From Rosenbergiella nectarea (lineage in GTDB: Bacteria; Pseudomonadota; Gammaproteobacteria; Enterobacterales; Enterobacteriaceae), in contig NZ_FOGC01000005.1 in the NCBI RefSeq assembly GCF_900111105.1, positions 155,125 through 219,124 on the forward strand: a stretch of DNA of 64,000 bases, given 5' to 3'. The stretch's first letter is position 1; each line of letters begins with the position of its first letter. The notes beneath the pieces were generated by a model. The model searched no databases. It was not told where the DNA came from and was given only the letters and a program-made list of their open reading frames with translations. Positions 30,330 to 39,369 of this stretch are shown in pieces. A program made the position numbers and the translations under genes.

Positions 30330-30881
30330 ATGGATTCATTAGAGTTACTCTTACAGCGCCGTTCGGTCTCTCGATTGACCTCTCCTGCACCAGAGGGTGA
30401 AGTGCTCGAGGCTATATTACAAGCCGGAGCGCGCGCGCCGGATCATGGTGGGCTAAAACCTTGGCATTTTACGTTGATCCACGGTTCGGGATTAGAGCGT
30501 TTCAGTGCATTACTTCGTAAAGTGTCGATTGATGACCAGCTTGATGAGAAAGCCATCGATAAAGCCACCCAAGCGCCATTTCGTGCACCCTTGATTATTA
30601 CTGTGGTTGCTCGTTGCCAAGCACATCATAAAGTGCCTGAATGGGAACAGGTGGTGAGCGCAGGCTGTAGTGTAATGGCAATGCAAATGGCCGCCCAAGC
30701 ACAAGGGTTTAATGGGATTTGGCGTTCAGGTGCATGGACCGATCATCCGACAGTGCGCCAAGCCTTCAATTGCCAGTCCCATGACAAGATAGTCGGCTTC
30801 CTATACCTTGGCACACCTCAGTTTGCCGCGGTATCACCCGTACAACCTATCGATCTTGGCCCTTATGTCAGCGAATTCTGA
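30330..30881 (+). CDS. ydjA: Nitroreductase-family FMN protein YdjA
   Basis: 183 aa, equal to E. coli YdjA. FMN-binding nitroreductase fold: [16 protein letters not shown] at the N terminus, [37 protein letters not shown] and [15 protein letters not shown](P)H-dependent reductase of uncertain natural substrate. In E. coli selD lies immediately downstream; here topB follows after only 92 bases. Confidence 0.93.
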   Translation: MDSLELLLQRRSVSRLTSPAPEGEVLEAILQAGARAPDHGGLKPWHFTLIHGSGLERFSALLRKVSIDDQLDEKAIDKATQAPFRAPLIITVVARCQAHHKVPEWEQVVSAGCSVMAMQMAAQAQGFNGIWRSGAWTDHPTVRQAFNCQSHDKIVGFLYLGTPQFAAVSPVQPIDLGPYVSEF

Positions 30882-30973
30882 CAGTAAATTGTTATCAAAT
30901 CGGTAATAGTAGCGTGTTGATTGTCTGCTAAACGATCACTCTTTTTTACCAAGATTAAGGAATATCTTTTTCT

Positions 30974-32884
30974 ATGCGAGTGTTTATTGCGGAAAAACCC
31001 AGTCTTGCCCGCGCCATTGCCGATGTTCTTCCAAAGCCTCACCGCCGTGGAGATGGCTATATCCAATGTGGTTCGCAAGATATTGTCACCTGGTGCGTTG
31101 GGCACCTCCTCGAACAGGCACAACCCGATCACTATGATCCTCGCTATGCGCGTTGGGCGCTCGCGGATTTGCCGATCATTCCCGAAAAATGGCAGCTGAC
31201 GCCCCGTAACGATGTTAAAAAACAACTCACTACCATAGGGAAACTCTTGGCCGAAGCCACACAAGTTGTGCATGCTGGAGACCCCGACCGCGAGGGGCAG
31301 TTATTGGTCGATGAGGTCATCGATTACTTGGGATTACCCGCAGATAAACGACAACAGGTACAACGCTGCTTAATTAACGACCTTAATCCACAGGCGGTGG
31401 AGCGGGCCATAAAGCAGTTAAGAAGTAACAGTGAATTCGCGCCACTCTGTATCTCCGCACTGGCGAGAGCGCGTGCCGATTGGCTTTATGGGATTAATAT
31501 GACGCGTGCTTATACCTTGTTTGGACGACAAGCAGGATTTGATGGTGTGCTATCGGTCGGAAGAGTCCAAACCCCTGTGCTCGGGCTGGTGGTACGGCGT
31601 GATGAAGAAATCGCGCATTTTATTGCCAAAGATTTTTTCGAGGTGAAAGCGTTTGTCTTGGCAGATAACCAACCTTTTACGGCGACTTGGGTGCCTAGTG
31701 ACGCTTGCGAAGGTTGGCAGGACGAAGAAGGGCGGTTACTTAATCAGAGCCTAGCTGAACATGTGGTGGCACGGATAACGCAACAACCGGCTAAGGTGAC
31801 ACACTATCAAAATAAAACGGAAAGTGAGACCGCGCCTTTGCCTTTCTCGCTGTCAAGCTTACAAATTGAGGCGGCGAGGCGATTTAATCTGGGTGCGCAA
31901 CAAGTGTTAGATATTTGTCAAAAACTCTATGAAACGCATAAGTTAATTACTTATCCTCGTTCGGACTGCCGTTATCTCCCCGAAGAGCATTTTGTTGGGC
32001 GTCAATCGGTGATTGATGCGCTGCAAACTCATCTTCCAGACTATCAATCCCTACCCGATGAGATCGATCTCAGTCGACGTAATCGCTGTTGGGATGACAA
32101 AAAGGTCGACGCACACCATGCCATAATCCCCACCGCTAAACGAAACGCCGTTAAGCTCACTGAACATGAAAAGAATGTCTATGGACTGATTGCCCGACAA
32201 TATTTGATGCAATTTGCGGAGGATGCGCAATACCGTAAATGTGTGATTGAGCTTGAGATAGCAGGGGGAAAATTCGTGGCTAAAGCGCGCTTTCTCTCCA
32301 GTGCAGGTTGGCGTGTACTGCTCGGGGCAAAAGAACGTGACGAAGAAAACGATGGGGCAGTTTTGCCGGTGGTCGCGAAAGGGGACATATTACATTGTGA
32401 AGGTGGGGAGGTTGTTGCGAAAAAGACCCAACCACCCAGACATTTCACTGATGCGACATTGCTATCTGCCATGACGGGAATCGCGCGCTTCGTACAAGAT
32501 AAAGCACTGAAAAAAGTGCTTAGAGAAACCGATGGGTTGGGGACTGAAGCGACGCGAGCAGGGATCATTGAGTTATTATTCAAACGCGGCTTCTTAGAAA
32601 AAAAAGGACGTTACATTCACTCTACAGTCGTTGGCCGAGGACTCATTCATGCATTACCTCAACCCTCTGCGGCGCCGGATATGACCGCCCAGTGGGAATC
32701 GACGCTAACCCGTATCAGTGAGAAGCAATATCGTTACCAAGACTTTATGCAGCCGTTGGTAGACACTTTACATCAATTGATTGGCCATGCTCGGCAAACG
32801 CCGCCAACACGGGTATTGCGGGAGTTAGCCAAACACTCTCCCGCCAAACCCGCCTATAAAAAGCGGGTAGCGAAGAAAGCTTAG
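30974..32884 (+). CDS. topB: DNA topoisomerase III
   Basis: Type IA topoisomerase that decatenates DNA during replication and recombination. 636 aa (E. coli 653). Toprim domain starting [19 protein letters not shown] with [16 protein letters not shown]. The active-site tyrosine is in [17 protein letters not shown], and [18 protein letters not shown] is typical. The C-terminal basic tail is shorter than in E. coli. The stop overlaps that of convergent xthA by a few bases. Confidence 0.96.
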   Translation: MRVFIAEKPSLARAIADVLPKPHRRGDGYIQCGSQDIVTWCVGHLLEQAQPDHYDPRYARWALADLPIIPEKWQLTPRNDVKKQLTTIGKLLAEATQVVHAGDPDREGQLLVDEVIDYLGLPADKRQQVQRCLINDLNPQAVERAIKQLRSNSEFAPLCISALARARADWLYGINMTRAYTLFGRQAGFDGVLSVGRVQTPVLGLVVRRDEEIAHFIAKDFFEVKAFVLADNQPFTATWVPSDACEGWQDEEGRLLNQSLAEHVVARITQQPAKVTHYQNKTESETAPLPFSLSSLQIEAARRFNLGAQQVLDICQKLYETHKLITYPRSDCRYLPEEHFVGRQSVIDALQTHLPDYQSLPDEIDLSRRNRCWDDKKVDAHHAIIPTAKRNAVKLTEHEKNVYGLIARQYLMQFAEDAQYRKCVIELEIAGGKFVAKARFLSSAGWRVLLGAKERDEENDGAVLPVVAKGDILHCEGGEVVAKKTQPPRHFTDATLLSAMTGIARFVQDKALKKVLRETDGLGTEATRAGIIELLFKRGFLEKKGRYIHSTVVGRGLIHALPQPSAAPDMTAQWESTLTRISEKQYRYQDFMQPLVDTLHQLIGHARQTPPTRVLRELAKHSPAKPAYKKRVAKKA

Positions 32885-33690
32885 AGATCGAACTCTGACC
32901 ATACCGGTGCATGGTCAGAGGGTTTTTCCATTGAACGCAGTGGGTAATCAATCCCACTGGCAATAAGACGTGCATCTAACGGAGCACTCGCAAGTAATAA
33001 ATCGATGCGTAAGCCGCGATTATCATCAAAGCCCTTCGAGCGGTAGTCAAACCATGAAAATTGGTCGTTAACCTCAGGGTTGATTCGACGCCAGGTATCC
33101 GTTAATCCCCAACCTAACAGAGTCTCCATCCATTCGCGTTCTTCAGGCAAAAATGAGCATTTACCGGTTTTTAACCAGCGCTTACGGTTAACTTCTCCGA
33201 TACCAATATCGTCATCCGTCACACTAATATTGACATCTCCCATGACTAATACGAACTGTTCGGGACTGAGTTGCGTTTGCAGATGTTGTGTGAGATCAGC
33301 GTAAAATTTTTGCTTCGCAGGGAATTTAGTGGGATGGTCGCGACTTTCACCTTGTGGAAAGTAGCCATTTATTACCGTAACACTTTCACCGGATGGGGTA
33401 GGGATCTCGGCCATAATAATACGACGTTGCGCTTCATCGTCGTCAGTCATAAAGCCTTTTTGTACGGCGAGAGGTTCAACCTTCGTCATCAGTGCCACAC
33501 CGTAGTGACCTTTTTGACCATGATAGAAGACGTGATACCCTAGCGATTCAACGTCTGCGAGGGGGAACATATCATCGTGAACTTTAGTTTCTTGAAGGCC
33601 AATCACATCAGGCTGATGTTGCTCAACTAATGCAGCAAGTTGGTGTGGGCGGGCACGAAGGCCATTAATATTGAACGAGACAAATTTCAC
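32881..33690 (-). CDS. xthA: Exodeoxyribonuclease III
   Basis: Major AP endonuclease and 3'-5' exonuclease for base-excision repair. 269 aa (E. coli 268). EEP-fold motifs: [26 protein letters not shown] (metal-binding Glu), [21 protein letters not shown], and the C-terminal catalytic SDHAPVW. Convergent with topB. Downstream order departs from E. coli here: the next element on this strand is tRNA-Tyr. Confidence 0.96.
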   Translation of the reverse strand: MKFVSFNINGLRARPHQLAALVEQHQPDVIGLQETKVHDDMFPLADVESLGYHVFYHGQKGHYGVALMTKVEPLAVQKGFMTDDDEAQRRIIMAEIPTPSGESVTVINGYFPQGESRDHPTKFPAKQKFYADLTQHLQTQLSPEQFVLVMGDVNISVTDDDIGIGEVNRKRWLKTGKCSFLPEEREWMETLLGWGLTDTWRRINPEVNDQFSWFDYRSKGFDDNRGLRIDLLLASAPLDARLIASGIDYPLRSMEKPSDHAPVWSEFDL

Positions 33691-33777
33691 GTCGACATCC
33701 TAATTCATTCAGTTTCCGTTATGGTAACGAGATTTGAAGGGAATGTCATGGATGAGATAGGCAGAAAAACTAACAAG

Positions 33778-33862
<85 letters not shown>

Positions 33863-33871
33863 TATTACTAA

Positions 33872-33896
33872 GCCACACCCCTTGTGTGGGTGTGGC
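33872..33896. repeat. 9-bp inverted repeat in tRNA-Tyr leader
   Basis: GCCACACCC-CTTGTGT-GGGTGTGGC spans the predicted transcription start and the leader just upstream of the tRNA 5' end. It could be a leader hairpin processed with the tRNA, or a terminator-like structure without a T tract. Confidence 0.55.
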
Positions 33897-33899
33897 GGC

Positions 33900-33927
33900 A
33901 TAATACCAAACTGGGTTAACGAGTAAA
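33900..33927 (-). promoter_or_regulatory. tRNA-Tyr promoter with GC-rich discriminator
   Basis: On the reverse strand TTTACT (33922-33927), a 16-base spacer, and TATTAT (33900-33905) are followed by GCCGCC. The GC-rich discriminator and 16-base spacer mirror the stringently controlled E. coli tyrT promoter. Confidence 0.7.
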
Positions 33928-34003
33928 GCAATAATCAACAGGATTGAATCGGTTGCTTTGTTTTTGTGCGAAAGCTGAATCAATTCTACTCAACGGAGGT
34001 TTT

Positions 34004-34852
34004 CTACAAAATTATTGTACGATTTCCATAAACAAATACACGTTGAGCTAATACTTTATCCACGGCACGACTGAGCACATTCTTCTCGACGTCACGTCCA
34101 GCACGGATCATCTCTTCTGCGGTATAGCTGTGATCGATATTGATCACATCTTGCATGATGATTGGACCTTCATCCAAATTATCATTAACGTAATGCGCGG
34201 TCGCCCCAATCAGTTTAACGCCACGTTCATAGGCTTGATGATAAGGCCGTGCCCCGATGAAAGCGGGTAGAAATGAGTGGTGAATATTAATAATTTGGTT
34301 AGGGAAGCGTTTAACAAACTCAGGTGTCAATACCCGCATATATTTAGCCAACACCACGTAGTCAGGCTGGTATTGCTCGATACAGTCGGCCATTTGGGTA
34401 TCGTGCGCTTCACGCGTTAGGTCATCATGACTAATGTGGATAAAAGGGATATCGAAACGTTCAACCAACGATTTCAAGGTATCATGGTTGCCGATTACGG
34501 CAGCAATCTCCACATCTAATCCGCCAAAGGCGCTTTTCATTAAGAGATCGCCTAAACAGTGCGCTTCTCGGGTGACCATAATGACGATACGACGACGTCC
34601 CGCAGCATGAAGCTCACGGAGTGAACCACTCGGCAACGCACTATCGAGATCCACTAATAGTGTCGAATCGTTGAAAATCCCCTCTAATTCGGTACGCATG
34701 AAGAAACGCCCCGTGCGGTGATCAACGAATTCATTATTCTGTACGATATTCAATTCATGCTTGTAACAAATGTTAGTAATTTTAGCGATCAATCCCTTTG
34801 CATCGGGACAGATAGTACGGAGAATTTTACGTTCGATATTTTTCGCTGACAT
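34004..34852 (-). CDS. purU: Formyltetrahydrofolate deformylase
   Basis: Hydrolyses 10-formyl-THF to THF and formate, supplying formate for PurT-dependent purine synthesis. 282 aa (E. coli 280). N-terminal ACT domain (LRTICPDAKGLIAKITNICY...) senses glycine/methionine. The C-terminal formyltransferase-like domain carries the catalytic Asn-His-Asp set in IINIHHSFLPAFIGARPYHQA and ATAHYVNDNLDEGPI. ATG at 34852 gives MSAKNIERKILRTICPD; AGGA lies about ten bases upstream. Confidence 0.95.
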   Translation of the reverse strand: MSAKNIERKILRTICPDAKGLIAKITNICYKHELNIVQNNEFVDHRTGRFFMRTELEGIFNDSTLLVDLDSALPSGSLRELHAAGRRRIVIMVTREAHCLGDLLMKSAFGGLDVEIAAVIGNHDTLKSLVERFDIPFIHISHDDLTREAHDTQMADCIEQYQPDYVVLAKYMRVLTPEFVKRFPNQIINIHHSFLPAFIGARPYHQAYERGVKLIGATAHYVNDNLDEGPIIMQDVINIDHSYTAEEMIRAGRDVEKNVLSRAVDKVLAQRVFVYGNRTIIL

Positions 34853-34900
34853 TAACGCTGATCCTGTGTTGCATCGTATTGCTGTGGCGCTGAACAAACG

Positions 34901-35362
34901 TTAGCGTGCACAGCATTTTTTAAATTTTTTTTGTGAGCCGCATGGACAAGTCTCATTACGGCCCGGTATTTTATGAACCCCGTCAATATAATACCAGTGA
35001 TTATTTTCGCGAACAAAACGCGAGGTTTCGTAAATCCAACCGGGCTGTTGGTCACTGGTGTACCGTGCGAAGAAGGTGACGTAAGCTTCATCTACTGCAC
35101 GTCCAGCATGAGTCTCACAAATCGTCAAGCCTTGCCACTGCGTATCTACACTATCTTGTTCTAATAATTGCGCTAACTCTGCATGCTGGCTGGAAGTATG
35201 CCACGTCTTAACTATGTAGGGAAAAGCGTGCAGCGCATAGGCGGTATAACGTGAGCGCATTAAGTGCTCAGCAGTCAACGCCTGAGAGTTACCCTGAATT
35301 AATGGGTAGCAACATCTTTCTAAGGGGGATAGGCTTCCACATGGACACGGTTCAGGCTGCAC
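34901..35362 (-). CDS. ychJ: SEC-C motif protein YchJ (UPF0225)
   Basis: 153-aa protein with a SEC-C zinc motif at each end: CPCGSL...CCYP near the N terminus and ETCPCGSQKKFKKCC at the C terminus, around an NTF2-like core (LMRSRYTAYALHAFPYIVKTWH ... FVRENNHWYYIDG). Function unknown. No ATG is available. GTG at 35362 gives MQPEPCPCG, matching E. coli MSQLCPCG and length 152; GTG at 35425 would add 21 residues. It lies just upstream of purU, as in E. coli. Confidence 0.88.
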   Translation of the reverse strand: MQPEPCPCGSLSPLERCCYPLIQGNSQALTAEHLMRSRYTAYALHAFPYIVKTWHTSSQHAELAQLLEQDSVDTQWQGLTICETHAGRAVDEAYVTFFARYTSDQQPGWIYETSRFVRENNHWYYIDGVHKIPGRNETCPCGSQKKFKKCCAR

Positions 35363-35530
35363 AATATCTTCTCTTATTAAAGGGTGGATGATGTTTAAAA
35401 GTCTTATTTCACTATTATTGAGCACCGGGTCAGGAAAGTTCAGCTATACTCACTTTTAATATCCAAAGCCGAGTAAGCCTTTTGTCTTAAAAGCCTGACC
35501 GGTCGGTAGTATAAATGAAAGTGTAGGTAG

Positions 35531-36544
35531 ATGAGTGTGGAAAATTTTTTAACCGATAAAATTGTGGTGATCATCGATAACGATCCCGTCTGTGACGCGG
35601 TACTGGCTGAATTCTTAAACTATGCCGGTGCAAAAGTGATACAAACCGATAGCGGCGAAGAGGGGGTAGACCTTGTTGAACAACATGATGTCACACTCGT
35701 TATTTGCGGTCTTAATCTACTCGATGTTCCAGCGGTTCCCCTTATCAAACAGATTCATGCTGCGACGATTCAAACACCAATCATTGCCTTAACGGATACG
35801 CACGATGTCAATCTCGTTGCTGCAGTGATGCGGGCAGGCGTTTACGATGTTATTTTGAAGCCGTTAACCGACGTCTCTGCATTAAAAACCTTACTGGTTG
35901 AAGCCATTTATCCCGATATGTTTAGTTCTACGGTCGATCAAAGTGATAAGTTACAGGAAGAATGGAACCACCTTGTCTCCTATCCAGAAGAGTCCATCGT
36001 CTTACTCAGAAATTTACAACCTCCAGCGCATTCGAACGTCGCGGGATGCCAGGTTGGCTATCGTCAACTTAATACAAGTGAGAATAATGGGTTAATCATC
36101 GATATTGCAGAGCTATCGGATCACGAATTTGGGTTTTATATTTTTGACGCCGAGTGGGTCGGTCAGTATGGTGCGGTCGCAGCGCTTTTATTGAGAGCCT
36201 TCTTCAATGATCTTTTAAAAAAACATATCGCTTCCCAGCCCGATAATCTCCCAGCGCTCACTTCAGTGCTACATGATTTACAATCACTTTTAAAAAAATC
36301 AGGGTTAAACGGAGAATACCCAGTAGTGGTCGGGTATTTTAATCGCCTTAGAGGGCATCTTTTAGTCGTCAATAGTGGGTTATCGTGTGTCATTCACCAT
36401 GGTCAACACCATACCTCTCTCATTAAAGATGTGGCACTAGGACGTTATTTCCACGATTCCACCCAGGAACAGCGCTTGTTGTTACACAGCGGAGAGTGTG
36501 AAGTATGGAATGGCCCACGCAAGTTATGGTTGCGTTTTCATTAA
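35531..36544 (+). CDS. rssB: RssB-type RpoS-degradation adaptor, phospho-site lost
   Basis: 337-aa orphan response regulator, orthologous by position (ychJ-rssB-galU) and sequence to E. coli RssB, which delivers sigma-S to ClpXP. Receiver domain about 10-130: acidic residues D16/D18, Thr88 and Lys110 (VILKPLTD) are kept. The expected phospho-acceptor (E. coli Asp58, in CDIAMP) is Gly60 here (VICGLNLLDVP). The C-terminal degenerate PP2C-like domain starts LQPPAHSNVAGCQVGYRQL. Sequence is more diverged than its neighbours. rssA, upstream in E. coli, is absent. Confidence 0.85.
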   Translation: MSVENFLTDKIVVIIDNDPVCDAVLAEFLNYAGAKVIQTDSGEEGVDLVEQHDVTLVICGLNLLDVPAVPLIKQIHAATIQTPIIALTDTHDVNLVAAVMRAGVYDVILKPLTDVSALKTLLVEAIYPDMFSSTVDQSDKLQEEWNHLVSYPEESIVLLRNLQPPAHSNVAGCQVGYRQLNTSENNGLIIDIAELSDHEFGFYIFDAEWVGQYGAVAALLLRAFFNDLLKKHIASQPDNLPALTSVLHDLQSLLKKSGLNGEYPVVVGYFNRLRGHLLVVNSGLSCVIHHGQHHTSLIKDVALGRYFHDSTQEQRLLLHSGECEVWNGPRKLWLRFH

Positions 36545-36676
36545 ATAAAGTGATGAACCGTTTGAATATTTAAACTATTTCCATTTTTTCTAGATAATTC
36601 TTACTAATTGTTGTGATATTATTTAATCTCTTTAAAGGATATTTTGGTAACTCGCCAAATTAACGAGGTTTGTTTG

Positions 36677-37576
36677 ATGTCTGCTCACGTTTCTAAAATT
36701 AGAAAAGCCGTTATTCCTGTTGCAGGATTAGGTACTAGAATGTTACCTGCGACGAAAGCTATCCCGAAAGAGATGTTACCCCTAGTTGATAAACCTTTAA
36801 TTCAATATGTGGTTAACGAGTGTATTGCTGCGGGCATCAATGAAATAGTGTTAGTGACGCACTCTTCCAAAAACTCCATCGAAAACCATTTCGATACCAG
36901 CTTTGAATTAGAAGCAATGCTTGAAAAACGTGTTAAGCGTCAGCTTTTAGATGAAATTCAAAGTATTTGTCCTCCACACGTCACCATCATGCAAGTCCGT
37001 CAGGGTGAGGCTAAAGGGTTGGGTCACGCGATAATGTGCGCACATCCAGTGGTGGGCGATGAGCCATTCGCGGTAATCTTGCCTGACGTGATTATTGACG
37101 AATACGAATCCAACCCTAATAAAGACAACCTCGCAGAGATGTTAACGCGTTTCGAAGCAACAGGACGCAGCCAGATCATGGTCGAACCCGTCGAGGATGT
37201 CACTGCCTACGGCGTCGTAGACTGCCAAGGTGCGACCTTACAACCCGGTGATAGCGCGCCGATGGTTGGTGTGGTTGAGAAACCTAAGGCATCAGAATCA
37301 CCGTCGAATTTAGCGGTGGTTGGCCGTTACGTACTGTCTGCGGATATCTGGCCTTTACTGGCGAAAACCCCGGCCGGCGCTGGCGGTGAAATTCAGCTGA
37401 CTGACTCCATTGCAATGATGATGGAAAAAGAGACTGTTGAAGCGTATCACCTAAAAGGTGTCAGCCACGACTGTGGTAATAAACTAGGTTACATGCAGGC
37501 TTTCGTCGAGTATGGCGTGCGTCACCCTGTTTTAGGTGAAGACTTCAAGGCTTGGTTAGCGGAAAACGTTAAGTAG
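36677..37576 (+). CDS. galU: UTP--glucose-1-phosphate uridylyltransferase
   Basis: Makes UDP-glucose for LPS core, trehalose, exopolysaccharide and galactose metabolism. 299 aa (E. coli 302). Nucleotidyltransferase motif [24 protein letters not shown], sugar-binding [21 protein letters not shown], and [13 protein letters not shown] at 36677 has GAGG nine bases upstream. Order rssB-galU-hns-tdk is as in E. coli. Confidence 0.97.
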   Translation: MSAHVSKIRKAVIPVAGLGTRMLPATKAIPKEMLPLVDKPLIQYVVNECIAAGINEIVLVTHSSKNSIENHFDTSFELEAMLEKRVKRQLLDEIQSICPPHVTIMQVRQGEAKGLGHAIMCAHPVVGDEPFAVILPDVIIDEYESNPNKDNLAEMLTRFEATGRSQIMVEPVEDVTAYGVVDCQGATLQPGDSAPMVGVVEKPKASESPSNLAVVGRYVLSADIWPLLAKTPAGAGGEIQLTDSIAMMMEKETVEAYHLKGVSHDCGNKLGYMQAFVEYGVRHPVLGEDFKAWLAENVK

Positions 37577-37597
37577 TTCAATGTTTTCTGAGTTATT

Positions 37598-37628
37598 GAA
37601 AAACCGCCAATTCTGTGGCGGTTTTTTT
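37598..37628. terminator. Terminator between galU and hns
   Basis: AAACCGCCA-ATTCTG-TGGCGGTTT (37601-37624) followed by TTTTT; the left A run serves the reverse strand. Confidence 0.9.
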
Positions 37629-38035
37629 TAATTCTTAATCAGGAATTTATCTAAAGTATCGCCTTGATCGAGGGCCTTCTGAATAAAGGAAGGTGTTCGC
37701 CCTTGTCCGGTCCAGGTGTGATGAGTCCCCGATGAATCAGTATATTCGTATTTCGCCGATCGTTTTTCACGCATAGGTTTGGTCGATTTTACCGGCACTT
37801 CCTGCTGTACTAATTCGCTGATATCAATTCCTTCAGACAGCATCATTTCGCGGATTTTATCAACTCTTTTAGCGTGCTCAGCGTCTTGAGCGCCTTTAAA
37901 TGCCTGTTCCTCACGACGTTCTTCAACGATTGCCGTAAGTTTATCCACTATATCGCAGAGCGTTTCTAAAGAAAAATTACGAGCCTCAGCACGTAAAAAA
38001 CGATAATTGTTTAAAGCGAGAAGCTGATCACTCAT
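37628..38035 (-). CDS. hns: Nucleoid-associated silencer H-NS
   Basis: 135 aa (E. coli 137). Global silencer of AT-rich and horizontally acquired DNA. N-terminal dimerisation helices (about 1-60) with the second oligomerisation site, a linker with basic residues (STKPMREKRSAKYEYTD), and the C-terminal AT-hook-like TWTGQGRTP at 107-115 containing the minor-groove QGR. Start ATG is preceded by GAGGATC. The AT-rich dadA upstream region in this window is a plausible target. Confidence 0.95.
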   Translation of the reverse strand: MSDQLLALNNYRFLRAEARNFSLETLCDIVDKLTAIVEERREEQAFKGAQDAEHAKRVDKIREMMLSEGIDISELVQQEVPVKSTKPMREKRSAKYEYTDSSGTHHTWTGQGRTPSFIQKALDQGDTLDKFLIKN

Positions 38036-38208
38036 AAGAGATCCTCATGGCACTATTTATATAAGTAATTTTAATAATATTACCTAGGGTTACCTGATTG
38101 CAACTTGTTCCCGACGCGACAGCATTTATTAGCCTTGCCGATTTAGCTAACGTGAGTCTAGATGGGGATGGTATGATCACGCTTTCAATTATCGATGAGA
38201 AATATTTT

Positions 38209-38838
38209 GTGGCACAGCTCTACTTTTACTATTCTGCGATGAACGCAGGAAAATCGACGTCTCTTTTGCAGTCCTCTTACAATTACCATGAGAGAGGGAT
38301 GCACACGCTGATTTTCACTGCAGAGATTGATGATCGATATGGTAAGGGGCGAGTCGCGTCGAGAATAGGCTTATCCAGCAGTGCCGAACTGTTTAGTCAA
38401 CACACTGATCTCTTCCGTGAGATCAAACACGCTAATGATGCGCAAGAGCTCCATTGTATTCTGCTTGACGAGTCGCAGTTTTTAACGCGAGAGCAGGTGA
38501 AACAATTAACTTATGTCACTGACCATTTGAATATCCCGGTATTATGCTATGGCCTGCGCACTGACTTTAGGGGCGAGTTATTTGAAGGAAGTTTATATTT
38601 ACTCGCCTGGGCAGATAAGCTTATAGAATTAAAAACCGTGTGTCATTGCGGACGTAAGGCTAATATGGTGTTGCGGTTGGATGCGGAAGGACGTCCCTTT
38701 CATGATGGCGCTCAAGTGGTTATTGGTGGCAACGATAAATATATCTCAGTATGCAGAAAACATTATTGGCAGGCGATTGAACAAGACTGTCAACACGCCA
38801 TTTTCGGTCAAGGTGCAAAAAATTCTTCAGATCGTTAA
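38209..38838 (+). CDS. tdk: Thymidine kinase
   Basis: Type II thymidine kinase for deoxynucleoside salvage. 209 aa (E. coli 205). P-loop [24 protein letters not shown] catalytic Glu region, [14 protein letters not shown] lasso precursor, and zinc-binding cysteines in CHCGRKA and VCRKHY. No ATG matches homology: GTG at 38209 gives [16 protein letters not shown] exactly as in E. coli. In-frame ATG at 38173 would add 12 residues. Confidence 0.94.
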   Translation: MAQLYFYYSAMNAGKSTSLLQSSYNYHERGMHTLIFTAEIDDRYGKGRVASRIGLSSSAELFSQHTDLFREIKHANDAQELHCILLDESQFLTREQVKQLTYVTDHLNIPVLCYGLRTDFRGELFEGSLYLLAWADKLIELKTVCHCGRKANMVLRLDAEGRPFHDGAQVVIGGNDKYISVCRKHYWQAIEQDCQHAIFGQGAKNSSDR

Positions 38839-38877
38839 CACCGCTTTAACCAGATCGATGCAACGCGACCTTTAGCT

Positions 38878-38963
38878 GCACTTTAGTAGTGCTCAACAGT
38901 TATTTAATCATTAATTAGCACCAATTTAGTGCATCGCTTTACAGTGAATCACCTTTCTGGTGC
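38878..38963. promoter_or_regulatory. Three NtrC-like binding dyads
   Basis: GCAC-TTTAGTA-GTGC (38878-38892), GCAC-CAATTTA-GTGC (38918-38932) and the near match TCAC-CTTTCTG-GTGC (38949-38963) fit the NtrC consensus GCAC-N7-GTGC. Centres are 40 and 31 bases apart, close to whole helical turns. Relative to the predicted sigma-54 start they sit near -239, -199 and -168, normal for enhancer sites. Confidence 0.6.
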
Positions 38964-39097
38964 GTAAATTCATTTTGTTAATAATAGGGTCGTTTATATC
39001 CACGATCCTGATACATTTTTTCCTGTTAATTCAAACACTCTAGTAAACTATAGAGCTGTTTTCCGCTATCTCGACATCATAAGAAAATACTAATCTT

Positions 39098-39113
39098 TGG
39101 CATAAAAATTGCT
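39098..39113 (+). promoter_or_regulatory. Candidate sigma-54 promoter of oppABCDF
   Basis: TGGCAT-AAAAA-TTGCT fits the -24/-12 consensus TGGCAC-N5-TTGCW with one mismatch and exact spacing. The transcription start is predicted near 39124. Confidence 0.6.
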
Positions 39114-39369
39114 TTCAGATATTTATAGGGAAAAAACCCTATCATGTAGTCGATGCTTTTATAAGAAAAAGTATTAATAGTGAACAATCGGGTGATTATC
39201 AGTGAGATTTATCACATAGCGTTCACAACAGACTATCAATTTGACCCATTAATGCGTAAAAAATTGTCAAGTGTCTGTAATGCTAATGAAAGAAGTCCGT
39301 AATTGGACAGACAGGATTCGCCGTCGGGGAAAACCCTATAACAATAATGAAAGTGTGTGGAGTCATAAT

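Larger units (their letters stand above)
38839..39369 (+). promoter_or_regulatory. tdk-oppA intergenic control region
   Basis: 531 bases without a gene where E. coli carries adhE and ychE. Contents visible by eye: three GCAC-N7-GTGC-like dyads (38878-38892, 38918-38932, 38949-38963), a sigma-54-like TGGCAT-N5-TTGCT (39098-39113), a small hairpin ATAGGG-AAAAAA-CCCTAT (39125-39142), and an inferred leader of about 245 bases before oppA. Confidence 0.6.

Noticed and set aside
39190-39240. CRP-like site in the oppA leader
   Set aside because: TCACA occurs twice in the same orientation (ATCACATAGCGTTCACAA), not as the inverted TGTGA-N6-TCACA.
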